Positions 25,128 to 34,827 are shown, numbered from the stretch's first letter. The stretch: 64,000 nucleotides of DNA from JAJECS01 sp965262745 (GCA_965262745.1 OZ253558.1:3213765-3277764), one strand, 5' to 3'. Made by a program: numbers and translations. Notes: a model not told the origin generated them from the sequence alone.

Positions 25128-28100
25128 ATGCACGCACGCCTGAAGTTATCGGCAGTCGTCGCCAGTATCACGCTATTGGCGGTGGTGTTGCTGGGGTGTG
25201 GTGACACACCTTCAGCCGCCCCGAGTCCGGCGCCCACGGCCACCGCCGCGTCTGTGGCCGTTGCACCCACGGCAAGTCCCGAACCCACGCCCACCGCCGC
25301 GCCGGTAGCCGTCACACCGACGCCAAGTCCAGCACCCACGGCCACCGCCACGCCGGTGGCCGTCGCGCCGACGGCAACTCCGGAGCCCACGCCCACCCCG
25401 ACACCAGTTCCCGCCACGCCGACGCCGACTCCCGAACCCACGGCTACCCCAACGCCGGTCGCCGTCACGCCGACGCCGACGCCGGAACCGACGCCCTCCC
25501 CCACCGCCACGCCTGAGGCCGTCACTCCGACGGCAACTCCGGCACCCACGGCCACGGCCGCACCGATATCCGACCCCGACGCCCCTCTGGCTTTCGATCC
25601 CACCGTGGTTCGGGGCACCCTGGGCAACGGCTTGGTCTACTACGTCAAGCACAACGAGGAGCCGCGTGAGCGGGCCCACCTATCGCTGGTTGTGAAGGCT
25701 GGCTCGATCCTCGAGGAGGAGGAACAGCGCGGGCTCGCGCATTTCGTCGAACACATGGCGTTCAACGGCACCGAGCGTTTCGCCAAGCAGGAAATTGTCG
25801 AATATCTCGAGTCTATCGGTAGCACCTTCGGAGCCGACCTGAATGCTTCAACGGGTTTCGACTACACCCAGTATTTCCTTGAGATTCCAACTGACGATCC
25901 GGAAATTCTTGAGACGGCGTTTCAGATTCTCAGTGACTGGGCCTTCGCCATAACCTTCGCGCCGGACGAAATCGAGCTTGAGCGCGGTGTGATCCTGGAA
26001 GAGTGGCGCTTGAGACGAGGTTTTGGAGCGCGTTTTCAGGACAATTGGTTTCCATTGATTTTTGGCGACTCTCGCTATAACGAGCGAAGCCCCATTGGGC
26101 TGCCCGAAATCATCGAAACCGCTCCCGCACAGCGCCTGCGGGACTTCTACGAGCGCTGGTATCGGCCTGACTTGATGACCGTAATCGCCGTGGGTGATTT
26201 CGACACCGAGGTGATCGAGGCAAAGGTGCGGCAATACTTCGCTCCGCCCCCAGAGGGTGAGGCTGGCCAGGCGAGCGCCGCCGTCGGATCGGCAACCGAC
26301 CGGCCTCGCTATGGCGTGCCCGAGCACGACGCGCCGCGAGTCAACGTGTTCAGCGATCCCGAGGCGCCAGCTACGCAGATATTCCTGCTCCGAAAGCTCC
26401 CGCCCGAAACCGGCCAGGACCTGGCGGCGCTGCGGCGCATTGTGGTGGAGCGGCTGGCATTCATGATGCTCAATGCTCGTCTGTTTGAACGGGGTCAGGT
26501 CGAGGATCCCCCGTATCTAGGGGCCAGCGGCGCGGGTGGGTCGTTCGTCGAGCCGGTGGACCTCGTGCAGTTCGGGGCATGGGTGGAGCAGGACGCCGTC
26601 GAGCCCGGGTTTGCGGCTCTGCTCGAGGAGACGCAGCGCGCTCGACGGCACGGGTTTACCGAGTCCGAGCTGGCTCGGGAGAAGACCAACCTGCTGAGTG
26701 CCGCGGAACGTGTGTACAAGGAGCGGGATCAGCGGGAGTCGGCCAATCTGGCGCAGGAGTATGCGGACCACTTTCTGAGCGGGACTCCGGCTCCCGGCAT
26801 CGAGGCTGAGTGGGATCTGTACCAGATGCTGCTTCCGCAGATTTCGCTGGCGGAGGTCGACGCCGTGGCAGATTCCTGGAGCGAGCCTGGGAATACGGTG
26901 CTTCTGGTGATGCGGCCCGATGGAAGTGACGGCAAGTCGGATGATGATCTGGAGTCTGAGTTGCAGGCACAACTCGCGGCAGCCGACACACTCGAGGTTG
27001 ATCCATACGAGGACGATTTCGCCGACGTGCCGCTGCTGGCTACATTGCCGACGCCAGGGACTATCGATAGTGAAGAGCAGATCGAGTCCATCGACGCTCT
27101 CAAGTGGACGCTATCCAACGGAATCACCGTGATCGCCAAGCAGACCGACTTCAAGAATGACGAAGTGGTGTTCGGCGCCTTCAGTCCGGGTGGGAACTCG
27201 CTGGTGGCCGACGCGGACCACGTATCCGCTCTGTACGCGGCCCAATTGGTTTCCGGCAGCGGTGTTGGGCTGCACGACAACGTGACCCTGGACAAGCTGC
27301 TGACCGGCAAGCGGGTCTCCGTGTCGCCCTATATCGCAGAGCTGTTCGAGGGCTTTAGTGGGCGCACGTCGCCGGATGACATGGAGACCCTCTTTCAGCT
27401 GATAACCCTGTATGCAACCGCGCCGCGGCTGGATCCGGTGTATTTCTCGACCTATGAGTCAAGTCTGCGCAGCGTCGCCGAGACTCGCGCCGACCAACCG
27501 GACGCCGTGTTCTCCGACGCCGTGACCACCGTGCTGAGCCAGAATCACTTCCGCAGGCGGCCCCTGACGCTCGAACTTCTGGACGAACTGAGCATGGAGC
27601 GGGCGGAAGCGGTGTACGCCGACCGGTTTGCCGACCTGGGCGACGCGACCTTCGTTTTCGTGGGCGCCTTCGACTGGGAAACGCTGCGATCGTTGACCGC
27701 TACATATCTGGCCAGCCTGCCGTCCACCGGGCGTGCCGAGCAGTGGCGGGACGTCGGGATCGATCCGCCGACGGAGTTGGAGGACCACGTCGTCCGCAGC
27801 GGTATCGAACCGCGCAGCTTGACGGCATTGCTGTTTGCCGGCGACATGGTGTGGAGCCGTCAGGAAGCGCTGACGCTTACGGCAGCCGGCGAGATGCTCC
27901 AGATCCGCCTGCGCGAGCGCTTGCGAGAGCAACTCGGTGGTACGTATAGCGTCGGCGTGAACGCCGGCTCCAGGCTGCTGCCGGACCCCGAATACCAAAT
28001 CTCCGTCTTCTTCGGCAGCGACCCTGCCCGTGCCGAGGAACTCCTCAAGGAGGTGGCGGAGGAACTGGATTGGCTGCGCGACGGGGGGGAGCAGGAATAC

Positions 28101-28334
28101 CTGGACACGGTCAAGGAGCTTCTGCGTACTCCCCGAGCGGAGCTGCTGCGGGACAACGGCTTCTGGCTCAATCAGATCCAAGCGGCCATGCAGCGGGGTG
28201 AGTCGTTCACGGCGATCATCGGCTTCGATGAATGGCTGGACGCCTTGACCCTGGAGCAAGTCGCGGCCGCGGCTCGGCTCTACCTCACCGACGACCGCTA
28301 CGTGCGGGTGGTGCTGCTCCCCGAAGACGGTTAG
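25128..28334 (+). CDS. M16-family zinc metallopeptidase lipoprotein with TP-rich stalk
   Basis: 1068-residue secreted peptidase. The N-terminus is a lipoprotein signal with lipobox VLLGC, followed by about 120 residues of Ala/Pro/Thr-rich linker (repeats of PTPTPEPT type) that would hold the enzyme away from the membrane. The first M16 domain (from about residue 155) has the inverted zinc motif HFVEH near residues 205-209 and a downstream Glu in RGVILEEW. A second, non-zinc M16-like half begins at IDALKWTLSNGITVIA and includes RLREQLGGTYSVGV, the usual late R/Y motif. The two-half clam-shell form matches pitrilysin/PqqL proteins. ATG 25128 is preferred over GTG 25119. Confidence 0.93.
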   Translation: MHARLKLSAVVASITLLAVVLLGCGDTPSAAPSPAPTATAASVAVAPTASPEPTPTAAPVAVTPTPSPAPTATATPVAVAPTATPEPTPTPTPVPATPTPTPEPTATPTPVAVTPTPTPEPTPSPTATPEAVTPTATPAPTATAAPISDPDAPLAFDPTVVRGTLGNGLVYYVKHNEEPRERAHLSLVVKAGSILEEEEQRGLAHFVEHMAFNGTERFAKQEIVEYLESIGSTFGADLNASTGFDYTQYFLEIPTDDPEILETAFQILSDWAFAITFAPDEIELERGVILEEWRLRRGFGARFQDNWFPLIFGDSRYNERSPIGLPEIIETAPAQRLRDFYERWYRPDLMTVIAVGDFDTEVIEAKVRQYFAPPPEGEAGQASAAVGSATDRPRYGVPEHDAPRVNVFSDPEAPATQIFLLRKLPPETGQDLAALRRIVVERLAFMMLNARLFERGQVEDPPYLGASGAGGSFVEPVDLVQFGAWVEQDAVEPGFAALLEETQRARRHGFTESELAREKTNLLSAAERVYKERDQRESANLAQEYADHFLSGTPAPGIEAEWDLYQMLLPQISLAEVDAVADSWSEPGNTVLLVMRPDGSDGKSDDDLESELQAQLAAADTLEVDPYEDDFADVPLLATLPTPGTIDSEEQIESIDALKWTLSNGITVIAKQTDFKNDEVVFGAFSPGGNSLVADADHVSALYAAQLVSGSGVGLHDNVTLDKLLTGKRVSVSPYIAELFEGFSGRTSPDDMETLFQLITLYATAPRLDPVYFSTYESSLRSVAETRADQPDAVFSDAVTTVLSQNHFRRRPLTLELLDELSMERAEAVYADRFADLGDATFVFVGAFDWETLRSLTATYLASLPSTGRAEQWRDVGIDPPTELEDHVVRSGIEPRSLTALLFAGDMVWSRQEALTLTAAGEMLQIRLRERLREQLGGTYSVGVNAGSRLLPDPEYQISVFFGSDPARAEELLKEVAEELDWLRDGGEQEYLDTVKELLRTPRAELLRDNGFWLNQIQAAMQRGESFTAIIGFDEWLDALTLEQVAAAARLYLTDDRYVRVVLLPEDG

Positions 28335-28371
28335 TTCCACTGACCACAGCGGTGTGAGACACGGCCGAGCG

Positions 28372-28650
28372 TCAGGCTGCGGGTGTCGGCCACCGATGAG
28401 GCGGCGGGGGGCTGGGCCGGTCACCGGGGACTACGAGGATGACTCCGGGCTTGCCGGAGACGCGGGCATAGGCGTCGGCCATGTGGGCGGCGGCCTGCTC
28501 GTGGCGGGTGGTGATCATGCGGATGCGGGGCTCGTCCCGCAGGGCGGTGATGATGCCCGACATGTGGATGCCGGGCATGCCGAAGATGACCTCCACGCCT
28601 TCCCGGACAAGGGATTCCACCAGGGCCTCGCCGCCGCTCATGGCGGTCAT
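28372..28650 (-). pseudogene. truncated N-terminus of a thiamine-pyrophosphate enzyme (acetolactate-synthase-like)
   Basis: About 75 residues match the TPP-enzyme N-terminal domain: MSGGEALVESLVREGVEVIF, GMPGIHM, then ITTRHEQAAAHMADAYARVS with the catalytic Glu, and GKPGVILVVPG. After that the frame turns to Pro-rich nonsense (RPSPPPPHRW) and stops, where an intact enzyme would continue for about 450 more residues. The break lies just beside the M16 gene stop. It is a gene remnant, probably left by a deletion that brought the M16 gene next to it. The stretch 28651-28915 to the tRNA holds no gene. Confidence 0.8.
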
Positions 28651-28915
28651 GGCACCTTCGGCCCGCTGGTCACAGTCATGATGGCCTCGGAGGGTGCGCC
28701 AGTCAGTTTACGGCTTGGACCCGGCAACGACGTGCCCCACCTGCACGAAGTGGGGCTGCGGAATGTCGATAGCCGCCGATCAGGAGGCCCCGCCGTCAAG
28801 AGGTCGCCACGCATCGTGGCTGAAGGGCGGCGATCCGGTTGCCGTCGCCCGCTCGGATGCGGCGTGCCTGCGGGCCGGCGGGGTTCCGACAGCCGGAAGA
28901 ACAAACGCTCAAACC

Positions 28916-28991
28916 TGGTACCCCCGGTAGGACTTGAACCTACAACCTTCGGATTAAGAGTCCGCTGCTCTGCCAATTGAGCTACGGAGGC
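28916..28991 (-). tRNA. tRNA-Lys (anticodon CTT)
   Basis: On the minus strand the sequence folds into a full cloverleaf: acceptor GCCTCCG with CGGGGGT (two G-U pairs), D arm GCTC...GAGC, anticodon arm with loop CTCTTAA giving CTT, variable loop, and T arm GTAGG-TTCAAGT-CCTAC. Discriminator A at 28919; the CCA end (28916-28918) is encoded. Confidence 0.96.
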
Positions 28992-29126
28992 AGGTTGCCA
29001 AGTCTACTTGGGCGCCCTTCGAAGACTCAACGATCTGGGAAGCGCCCCGGGCATGGCATAACCTTGGGGCACGAGCGGGGTTGTCCCTCATGAGCCTGGT
29101 GAAGCGCAACTCCTGGAGGAGACGGC

Positions 29127-29888
29127 ATGCGTCTTCGGTTTATGTCGCGGAATGTTGTTCTGGTCATCATCACCCTTGCCGCGCTGGCCGTCGGCGGCGC
29201 GGCCTTGGGCTTGGCCCTCGCCAATCGTTTGTCGGGCGACGATGTCGGGTCGGTGGCGTTCCTGCGCCGGGTTGACGTCGGGCGGGAGGGCGAGCGACTT
29301 GGTCCCGACGTGGGTGTGAAGGTTCCGGTCGACCGTCCGCCGATCCGTATCGGGCGGGACCGATTTCCCGACCACCTCCGGGATCGAATCGTTACGAGCC
29401 GCCGAGGTACCGCCGTTATCCACGGTCTGGTCGTGGCCCGCGATCCTGACAGCGTGCTCATCGAGACCTCGAATGGCGAGCGCCGACGGGTGCACGGCGT
29501 CCCGCGTGCCGGCGACGAGCTCGACGTGGGAAGCAGGGCCACCCTTGACGTGCGGGCCGACGCGCAAGGTCGTCTGCGCTATGTCGGCAAGCATGGCGCG
29601 CGCTCCTCGAGCCGTGCCGATGCCCGGGTTTCGTCGGGCATGGTGATCGCCATCGGCGAAGTCACGGGCGTGTCGGATGACACGGTGAGCGTCGCCACCA
29701 TTCTCGGAAACAATGTTGACATCGCCCTGCGGGAGTCGAGTCAGGTCGACGGCGTTTCGGTCGGAGGCTCGGTGGTCGTGATGGCGGAACGGACGGCTGA
29801 CGGGCTCGTGGCGCGCTGGGTGCGGCCGATGTCACAGCCGGGTGGGTTCGGCGAGCGCGCGTGGCTGCGGCCCGCGGTCGCGAGCTAG
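29127..29888 (+). CDS. hypothetical secreted/anchored protein with DUF5666-like repeats
   Basis: 253-residue protein with one N-terminal membrane segment (VVLVIITLAALAVGGAALGL) and then a long extracytoplasmic part. Two similar beta-rich modules are visible: one around VIHGLVVARDPDSVLIETSNGERRRV, one around VIAIGEVTGVSDDTVSVATI, each followed by a VDG/GDEL and a VGS/VGG turn. This resembles DUF5666-type repeat proteins, whose role is unknown. ATG 29127 has GGAGGAG upstream. The next gene, also a membrane protein, starts 17 bp downstream. Confidence 0.72.
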   Translation: MRLRFMSRNVVLVIITLAALAVGGAALGLALANRLSGDDVGSVAFLRRVDVGREGERLGPDVGVKVPVDRPPIRIGRDRFPDHLRDRIVTSRRGTAVIHGLVVARDPDSVLIETSNGERRRVHGVPRAGDELDVGSRATLDVRADAQGRLRYVGKHGARSSSRADARVSSGMVIAIGEVTGVSDDTVSVATILGNNVDIALRESSQVDGVSVGGSVVVMAERTADGLVARWVRPMSQPGGFGERAWLRPAVAS

Positions 29889-29905
29889 TTCCCCGGCGCA
29901 TCGCA

Positions 29906-30571
29906 ATGGCTGAGCGCTCACAGCACGCCGCAGGATTTGCGGCGTTGCGCTTCATTGCCGACGTTCCGCTCTATGCGGCCATTGGCGTGGGTCCATTGGT
30001 GGCCGGTCGGACGGTCATCGATGGCTTCATCGGCGTCCAGGGCGACCCGTGGCTGGGGCGCACTTCGCTCGCCATCGAGTGGCTGGCGTTCGCGGTGCTT
30101 GGCTACTTCTTTACGCGGACGTTGATTGGGCTCGCGTTGGACTACGAGACCTTTTGGCGCGTCCCCGGCCGGATCAGCGCGTTTGCCGCGCTGCTTGTCG
30201 CAGAGGCGCCGCCCGGGCCGCTCCATGCGTACGTTGAAACGGCGTCGGGCGATATTTCCGCGGCCATGCACGCCAGGTCGCTGAGAAAAGCTGGCATCCG
30301 AGGCCGCTCGATCAGTCGGCTGCAGGCGGCGTACACGGCCATTCGGGCTGGTTGGCTAGGGGCGGTCGTCGCGCTGCTCTGCTTGGTCGTCGAGCTCGTG
30401 CGCCGCGCGGTCAGCGGGGACCAAGAGGTCTTGCTGATAGGCGTTCTCGCGGCTGTCGCCCTGGCGGTGGTGCTCGTTCTGTCGCTGGGCACCATGATCG
30501 TTGGCCGCGGCGTCGCGACGGCCGTTGCTGGCGGTATCCGGCGGCGCGCGGCGGGGCCGACCTCGGGCTGA
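29906..30571 (+). CDS. hypothetical membrane protein
   Basis: 221 residues with about five hydrophobic segments: FIADVPLYAAIGVGPLVAG, SLAIEWLAFAVLGYFFTRTL, WLGAVVALLCLVVELVRRAV and LIGVLAAVALAVVLVLSLGT are the clearest. An amphipathic, polar middle part (SGDISAAMHARSLRKAGIRG) would be cytoplasmic. No family recognised. ATG 29906 is preferred because the longer frame overlaps the previous gene. Close spacing with the previous gene suggests cotranscription. Confidence 0.7.
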   Translation: MAERSQHAAGFAALRFIADVPLYAAIGVGPLVAGRTVIDGFIGVQGDPWLGRTSLAIEWLAFAVLGYFFTRTLIGLALDYETFWRVPGRISAFAALLVAEAPPGPLHAYVETASGDISAAMHARSLRKAGIRGRSISRLQAAYTAIRAGWLGAVVALLCLVVELVRRAVSGDQEVLLIGVLAAVALAVVLVLSLGTMIVGRGVATAVAGGIRRRAAGPTSG

Positions 30572-30592
30572 ATCCCCGGCGTCTCGGCGAGG

Positions 30593-31357
30593 TCAGGCGA
30601 TCGTCGGCAGGTCCAGAAACGTGGCCTCGCAGTTTCGCGCGCCGGCGATCAGGTCGGCCAGGGCGCGGACGCCAAAGACCTCGGTTGCATAGTGCCCGGC
30701 GGCGATGAAGTGGATGCCGAGCTCGCGCGCGAGCATTTCAGCCGGCTCGGCCATGTCGCCCGTGAGCAACGCGTCCGCGCCGAGCGCCCGCGCTTCTTGC
30801 ACAAAGGACGCTCCGCTGCCGCTGCAGACGGCGACGCGCCGGATCTCGGCCGGCCCGTGCATGAAGGCCGCGTGCGGACGGCCGATCGCGGCTTCCACAC
30901 GCTCGACCAGCGTTGCGGCAGTTAGCGCGTGAGATGTGCGGCCGATCTTGCCGATGGGCCGGCCGCCACTGACGGCGAACGGGGTTTGCTCAAGCTCCAG
31001 CCCAAGCGCCTCGGCGATTTGCGCGTTGTTGCCGAGCTTCTCGTGCGCATCCAGCGCCAGGTGGTAAGCCGCGAGGCTGATGTCGGCGTCGAACAGCGCG
31101 CGCAGGCGCTCGCGCATGACTCGATTGACCACGCGGCTGTCACGGTCCCAGAACAACCCGTGGTGTACGACGATCAGTTGTGCCCCGGCCTGCGCGGCTT
31201 GCTGAAAGAGCCCGAGGCTGACGCTCACGGCGGTGACCACTCGTTCGACGCGCTCGCTGCCGATCACTTGCAGACCCATTGGGCCATAGTCTGGAAATCC
31301 GGCCAGGTCCAACGTGGCGTCCAGAAACGCGACCAGATCGTCGCGGCGCTCGGCCAC
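30593..31357 (-). CDS. NIF3-family dinuclear metal centre protein
   Basis: 254-residue member of the NIF3/YbgI family, which forms hexameric rings with a two-metal site. Annotated as GTP cyclohydrolase 1 type 2 in some databases, but the true activity is not settled. Metal-binding motifs: VVHHGLFWD near residue 65, AAYHLALDAHEKLGNN, and the C-terminal HYATEVFG. GTG 31355-31357 is chosen: residues before it in the longer frame overlap the upstream DUF5069 gene. It starts 7 bp after that gene's stop, so they form an operon. Confidence 0.9.
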   Translation of the reverse strand: MAERRDDLVAFLDATLDLAGFPDYGPMGLQVIGSERVERVVTAVSVSLGLFQQAAQAGAQLIVVHHGLFWDRDSRVVNRVMRERLRALFDADISLAAYHLALDAHEKLGNNAQIAEALGLELEQTPFAVSGGRPIGKIGRTSHALTAATLVERVEAAIGRPHAAFMHGPAEIRRVAVCSGSGASFVQEARALGADALLTGDMAEPAEMLARELGIHFIAAGHYATEVFGVRALADLIAGARNCEATFLDLPTIA

Positions 31358-31364
31358 CCTTCGG

Positions 31365-31619
31365 CTAGCTGACGGCGTCGCTTGCCTCGCGTACCCCCTC
31401 GACCAACTCACCGTCGGTGGTGCTGGTCGAGGCGATGCGCATGAACTCATCGGCCGAGATCCCCAGCTCGCCCAGTACGCGCTTGTCGATGGGGCAGGGA
31501 TAGATGTAGTCGTCGATGGTCCCGTCCGACTTGGCCCGGGCCTTGTCCGACATGCGGGCAATCCAGGGAATGCCGCCGATTACGAGGTCACGTGATCGTG
31601 GTTGGAAGCTTTCGCTCAT
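31365..31619 (-). CDS. small DUF5069-like protein
   Basis: 84-residue protein with the pattern SRDLVIGGIPWIARMSDKAR, IDDYIYPCPIDKRVLGELG and ISADEFMRIAS, which fits the DUF5069 family of short uncharacterised proteins. It has no signal or membrane segment. Start ATG 31619. It lies directly upstream of NIF3, a neighbour that suggests but does not prove shared function. Confidence 0.75.
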   Translation of the reverse strand: MSESFQPRSRDLVIGGIPWIARMSDKARAKSDGTIDDYIYPCPIDKRVLGELGISADEFMRIASTSTTDGELVEGVREASDAVS

Positions 31620-31649
31620 AGGTCGATCCCCAGCGCGGTGTACTGGAGT

Positions 31650-32534
31650 CTAGACCAGAGCCGCCGCAAGGCGAGGGAAATCGGAGGTCCGAGTACACAA
31701 CTCGCGAGCGAGCGTCGTACATGCCGCGTGTGGGGGCTCGGAGCGCCACAGTCCGGCGGCGTCGGCGAGCGCGAGCAACAGCGCACTCGCCAGTACCCGC
31801 ACGTCCACCTGGGGTCTCGAAGCGGCGTCGCAGTGTCTGCTCGGGTGTAGAGCGCCGACGTGGCTGGCCGCCAGCGCCTGCCCGGACCTCCCGGAGACTG
31901 GATCGCCGGGCAGCATTGTGGCTTTACATAATGACCACTCGCCAAAGTCAAGGCCAAACGCCTCCAGATCGACGAATGTGATTCCGTCACTGCCGAGAAT
32001 GAGGTTGCCTGGGTTCAGGTCCAGCGGGACCGTTCGCATGGGCGCCGTGCTGATTGTCTTCGCGAGCCGCCGAATGTCCGTGCCGGCCTCCTCCCAAGCG
32101 GGATGCCGGCGCTGCAGCGCAGCCGAGGCGATGACCGACTCGGCGACGGCCGCGATCTCCGATTGGCGGAGGTGATAGGCACGGCTGACACGCTCTGAAT
32201 TGAGGGCTTCGGTCCAATCGTCGAGCGCCGCGAGCAACCTTTCCCAGGCAGCCGCCACGGCCTGCCATTCCGGTGGCGGCGCGTCGCCGCGCAACGCCTG
32301 GGCCAGGGTCGGGCCGGCGACCCATTCGCGGACCACGGCGGCGTGGGCTTCCTCCACCGCCAGCAGCCGCGGCACGGGCGCGCCGCGCGCGGCCAGCGCG
32401 GCGTAGGCGGCACCTTCCACGCGCGCGCGGTCGCCGGCATGCGGCCCATCGAACAGCTTGCAGGCCAGCAGTTGTGAACCATCGAGCACTCGGTAGACAC
32501 CGCGAGCGATGTGTTCGAAAGTTGGTGGGTCCAC
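31650..32534 (-). CDS. kinase-fold phosphotransferase-like protein (APH/choline-kinase type)
   Basis: 294 residues with an aminoglycoside-phosphotransferase-like fold: VRVEGAAYAALAARG-type helix, an AVVREWVAGPTLAQAL hinge, a catalytic-loop sequence PLDLNPGNLILGSDG (Asp and Asn as in the Brenner motif, with Leu in place of the usual first His) and ITFVDLEAFGLDFGEW as the metal-binding DFG-equivalent. The substrate could be a sugar, amino alcohol or antibiotic; nothing in context decides. Start is GTG 32534. Immediately upstream the base composition drops and the two-component region begins. Confidence 0.78.
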   Translation of the reverse strand: MDPPTFEHIARGVYRVLDGSQLLACKLFDGPHAGDRARVEGAAYAALAARGAPVPRLLAVEEAHAAVVREWVAGPTLAQALRGDAPPPEWQAVAAAWERLLAALDDWTEALNSERVSRAYHLRQSEIAAVAESVIASAALQRRHPAWEEAGTDIRRLAKTISTAPMRTVPLDLNPGNLILGSDGITFVDLEAFGLDFGEWSLCKATMLPGDPVSGRSGQALAASHVGALHPSRHCDAASRPQVDVRVLASALLLALADAAGLWRSEPPHAACTTLARELCTRTSDFPRLAAALV

Positions 32535-32611
32535 TATTTACGACCAACGTGCACTGAATTCATAACTCCATTTTCGTTAACGATGTCGTTCTGAGCGGCT
32601 GAGGATCGTTT

Positions 32612-34021
32612 TCACTTGTTCAAGGGAAGCCTAAGAGTCACGGCGACACCCTGTCCAAGCCCGTCACTTGCAATTGTTGCTGTACCCTCATGTGCTTCGA
32701 CTATAGCTCGTGTGATGGCCAATCCCAGACCTGTGCCGCCTATCCCACGATTACGAGCCTGGTCGGTTCGGTAGAAGCGATCGAAGACATGGGGAAGATC
32801 TGCGGCGTGGATGCCGATCCCGTCATCGATGATTGAGATAGCCAACGCCTCGTCGCTTTCTAACCCCGCCCTGAGCACGATATGCCCGCCAGCCTCGGTG
32901 CAATGAATGGCATTGCTCAGGACGTTTCCCAACGCCTGGCTCATGCGCATCCGGTCAACGTCCATGTCCGGGAGGTCGGCGGATACCTGCTGCGACAACT
33001 CAACCTGTCGAGTCTGAGATTGTGGCTGCCAGCGATCCACCTCTGCAGTGAGCAGCTCATAAATCGAACTCGATTCGAGTGCGAGCCTCAAGTCACCATG
33101 GTCGGTCTCAGCAAGCCAGTCCAGATCAGTCACGAGACCGCGTAGCCTAGCTACTTCCTGGATGATGAGGTCGGCCGCGCTATCAGGCGTCTGCAGTCCA
33201 TCGCGTAGCCCTTTAGCCTCCAGTTGAATGACGCTCAGCGGCGTATTCAGCTCATGAGCGACATCGTTGATCAGCCGCCTGCGGAGGTCGCGCTGAGTTT
33301 CCAAAGTGGAGCTCATCCGGTTGAAAGCCGCACTCATCAGTCCCAACTCATCCGAGGATTTGACTGGTAGCTGGGCCGTGGCCCCCTGAGCAATTGCTTG
33401 GGTCGCCTTCGTCAAAGCCGTCACAGGGGCTGTGATCCGTCTGGATAACCAAGCGGCCAGCAGTATGGCAATGCCAACTGTCAGTATTCCGCCAATAACC
33501 GTGATATACAGGAGCGTGTTGAGAAATCCATGCGACTCCGTCGATAGGAACTCATGGTTTATATCCACATAGACGTAACCTACGGGCTGAGTTGTGGTCA
33601 AATCGAACACCGTCCCGCGATGTCCGTCCAGATCGGGTGCGGTGGTTCCGGACAACAGTTCGGAAAAGTTGTCCTTCACTACACGACCGTCGACGCTGGT
33701 GATGACGACTCGTACCGGATCTTTGTGGAAGAGCTCGAAGGATCCTCCCTCACTTTCTTCATGCCGCTCCCTCTGCAGAAGCCCGTCGTAGATGTATCCG
33801 ACCTCAGACAGCGATCTGTCGACCGTTTCCCAGCCACCGGCACTCGTATATTCCCGACTCAGACTCCGGGCTAACCGGCTCGCCTCATCATCACCTATCT
33901 CGTCTACGAACACACCCAGGCGGGACTGCGCCGCGTAGTATCCCACGGCGACGCTGACCAATACGGTAAGAACGACGACACAGACGATCGAACCCATTAT
34001 TCGCCAGCGCAGCGACATCAT
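32612..34021 (-). CDS. two-component sensor histidine kinase (BaeS-like)
   Basis: 469 residues: N-terminal membrane span (IVCVVVLTVLVSVAVGYYAA), about 130-residue extracytoplasmic sensor, second span (YITVIGGILTVGIAILLAAW), HAMP domain, HisKA with phospho-acceptor HELNTPLSVIQLE and HATPase with NVLSNAIHC, IIDDGIGI and GIGGTGLGLAITRAI. All catalytic boxes are intact. Its ATG overlaps the response-regulator stop by 4 nt. GC content is visibly lower than in neighbouring genes. Likely signal: envelope or small-molecule stress, inferred only from resemblance to BaeS. Confidence 0.95.
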   Translation of the reverse strand: MMSLRWRIMGSIVCVVVLTVLVSVAVGYYAAQSRLGVFVDEIGDDEASRLARSLSREYTSAGGWETVDRSLSEVGYIYDGLLQRERHEESEGGSFELFHKDPVRVVITSVDGRVVKDNFSELLSGTTAPDLDGHRGTVFDLTTTQPVGYVYVDINHEFLSTESHGFLNTLLYITVIGGILTVGIAILLAAWLSRRITAPVTALTKATQAIAQGATAQLPVKSSDELGLMSAAFNRMSSTLETQRDLRRRLINDVAHELNTPLSVIQLEAKGLRDGLQTPDSAADLIIQEVARLRGLVTDLDWLAETDHGDLRLALESSSIYELLTAEVDRWQPQSQTRQVELSQQVSADLPDMDVDRMRMSQALGNVLSNAIHCTEAGGHIVLRAGLESDEALAISIIDDGIGIHAADLPHVFDRFYRTDQARNRGIGGTGLGLAITRAIVEAHEGTATIASDGLGQGVAVTLRLPLNK

Positions 34022-34695
34022 TCGCCGTCTACCACGAACTTGTAGCCGGCACCGTAGACAGTCTGAATGGGCTGTTCGCCATCTCGGCCGATCTGCTTTC
34101 GCAGGCGAGCGATCTGGCTGTCGATGGCCCGGTCGAACCCATGGAATTCGTGGCTGAAGGTCAGCGAGATTAACTGGGCACGGGTGAGCACCTGGTTAGG
34201 ATGACGCATAAATGTCGATAGCAGAGCAATTTGCGCTTGGCTCAAACTTATGGAGTCTTGGTTGACCGTTACGCTCCTGGTGGTCTCATTCAGTGTGATG
34301 TTTCCGCGTGTCAACACCTGCTGGACTCTGCCTTTGACGCGACGAAGCACGGCTTCGGCGCGCGCAATGACCTCCTCTGGATCGAAGGGCTTGACGATGT
34401 AGTCGTCAGCTCCGCTCTCCAGCCCGATGATTCGCTCGGCGTGCGCTTCTCTGGCCGTCAGCATGATTATTGGGACGTCTGACTCGCCACGCAGGATTCT
34501 GCACAGCTCCACGCCGTCCAGACGAGGAAGCATCAGATCGAGGACTATCAGATCTGGAGTCAGCTCTCGGGCCAGGGCCAGGCCGGACTCGCCATCATGA
34601 GCAACCTCAGCAGAGAATCCGGCGCGCTCGAAGTACACCTTGATCCAGTTCGCGATCCTAATATCGTCTTCGACTATCAATACGGTGCCGCTCAT
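34018..34695 (-). CDS. OmpR/PhoB-family response regulator
   Basis: 225-residue DNA-binding response regulator. Receiver domain: acidic pair in VLIVEDDIRIAN, phospho-acceptor Asp in LIVLDLMLPRLDG, Thr/Ser in IIMLTARE and Lys in IVKPFDPEEV. C-terminal winged helix: LTRGNITLNETTRSVTV through VLTRAQLISLTF and GAGYKFV. ATG 34695 is preferred over an upstream extension that lacks domain similarity. First gene of the pair; it probably controls itself and perhaps the lipoprotein gene 130 bp upstream. Confidence 0.96.
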   Translation of the reverse strand: MSGTVLIVEDDIRIANWIKVYFERAGFSAEVAHDGESGLALARELTPDLIVLDLMLPRLDGVELCRILRGESDVPIIMLTAREAHAERIIGLESGADDYIVKPFDPEEVIARAEAVLRRVKGRVQQVLTRGNITLNETTRSVTVNQDSISLSQAQIALLSTFMRHPNQVLTRAQLISLTFSHEFHGFDRAIDSQIARLRKQIGRDGEQPIQTVYGAGYKFVVDGE

Positions 34696-34827
34696 CGCTA
34701 GTCCTCGAAGGAGCCATCTCGGACGCGATGCCTCACGGAGACACTGCGTCGATCTACCGGAGACGCCCATGGTCGGATCTCCTGACTTGAAGGTTCGGCA
34801 TTTTCCATCGGTCGAATCCGATTGGAT

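Noticed and set aside
25206..25570. Tandem DNA repeats as a regulatory or CRISPR-like array
   Set aside because: They encode the Pro/Thr-rich linker of the M16 lipoprotein in frame.
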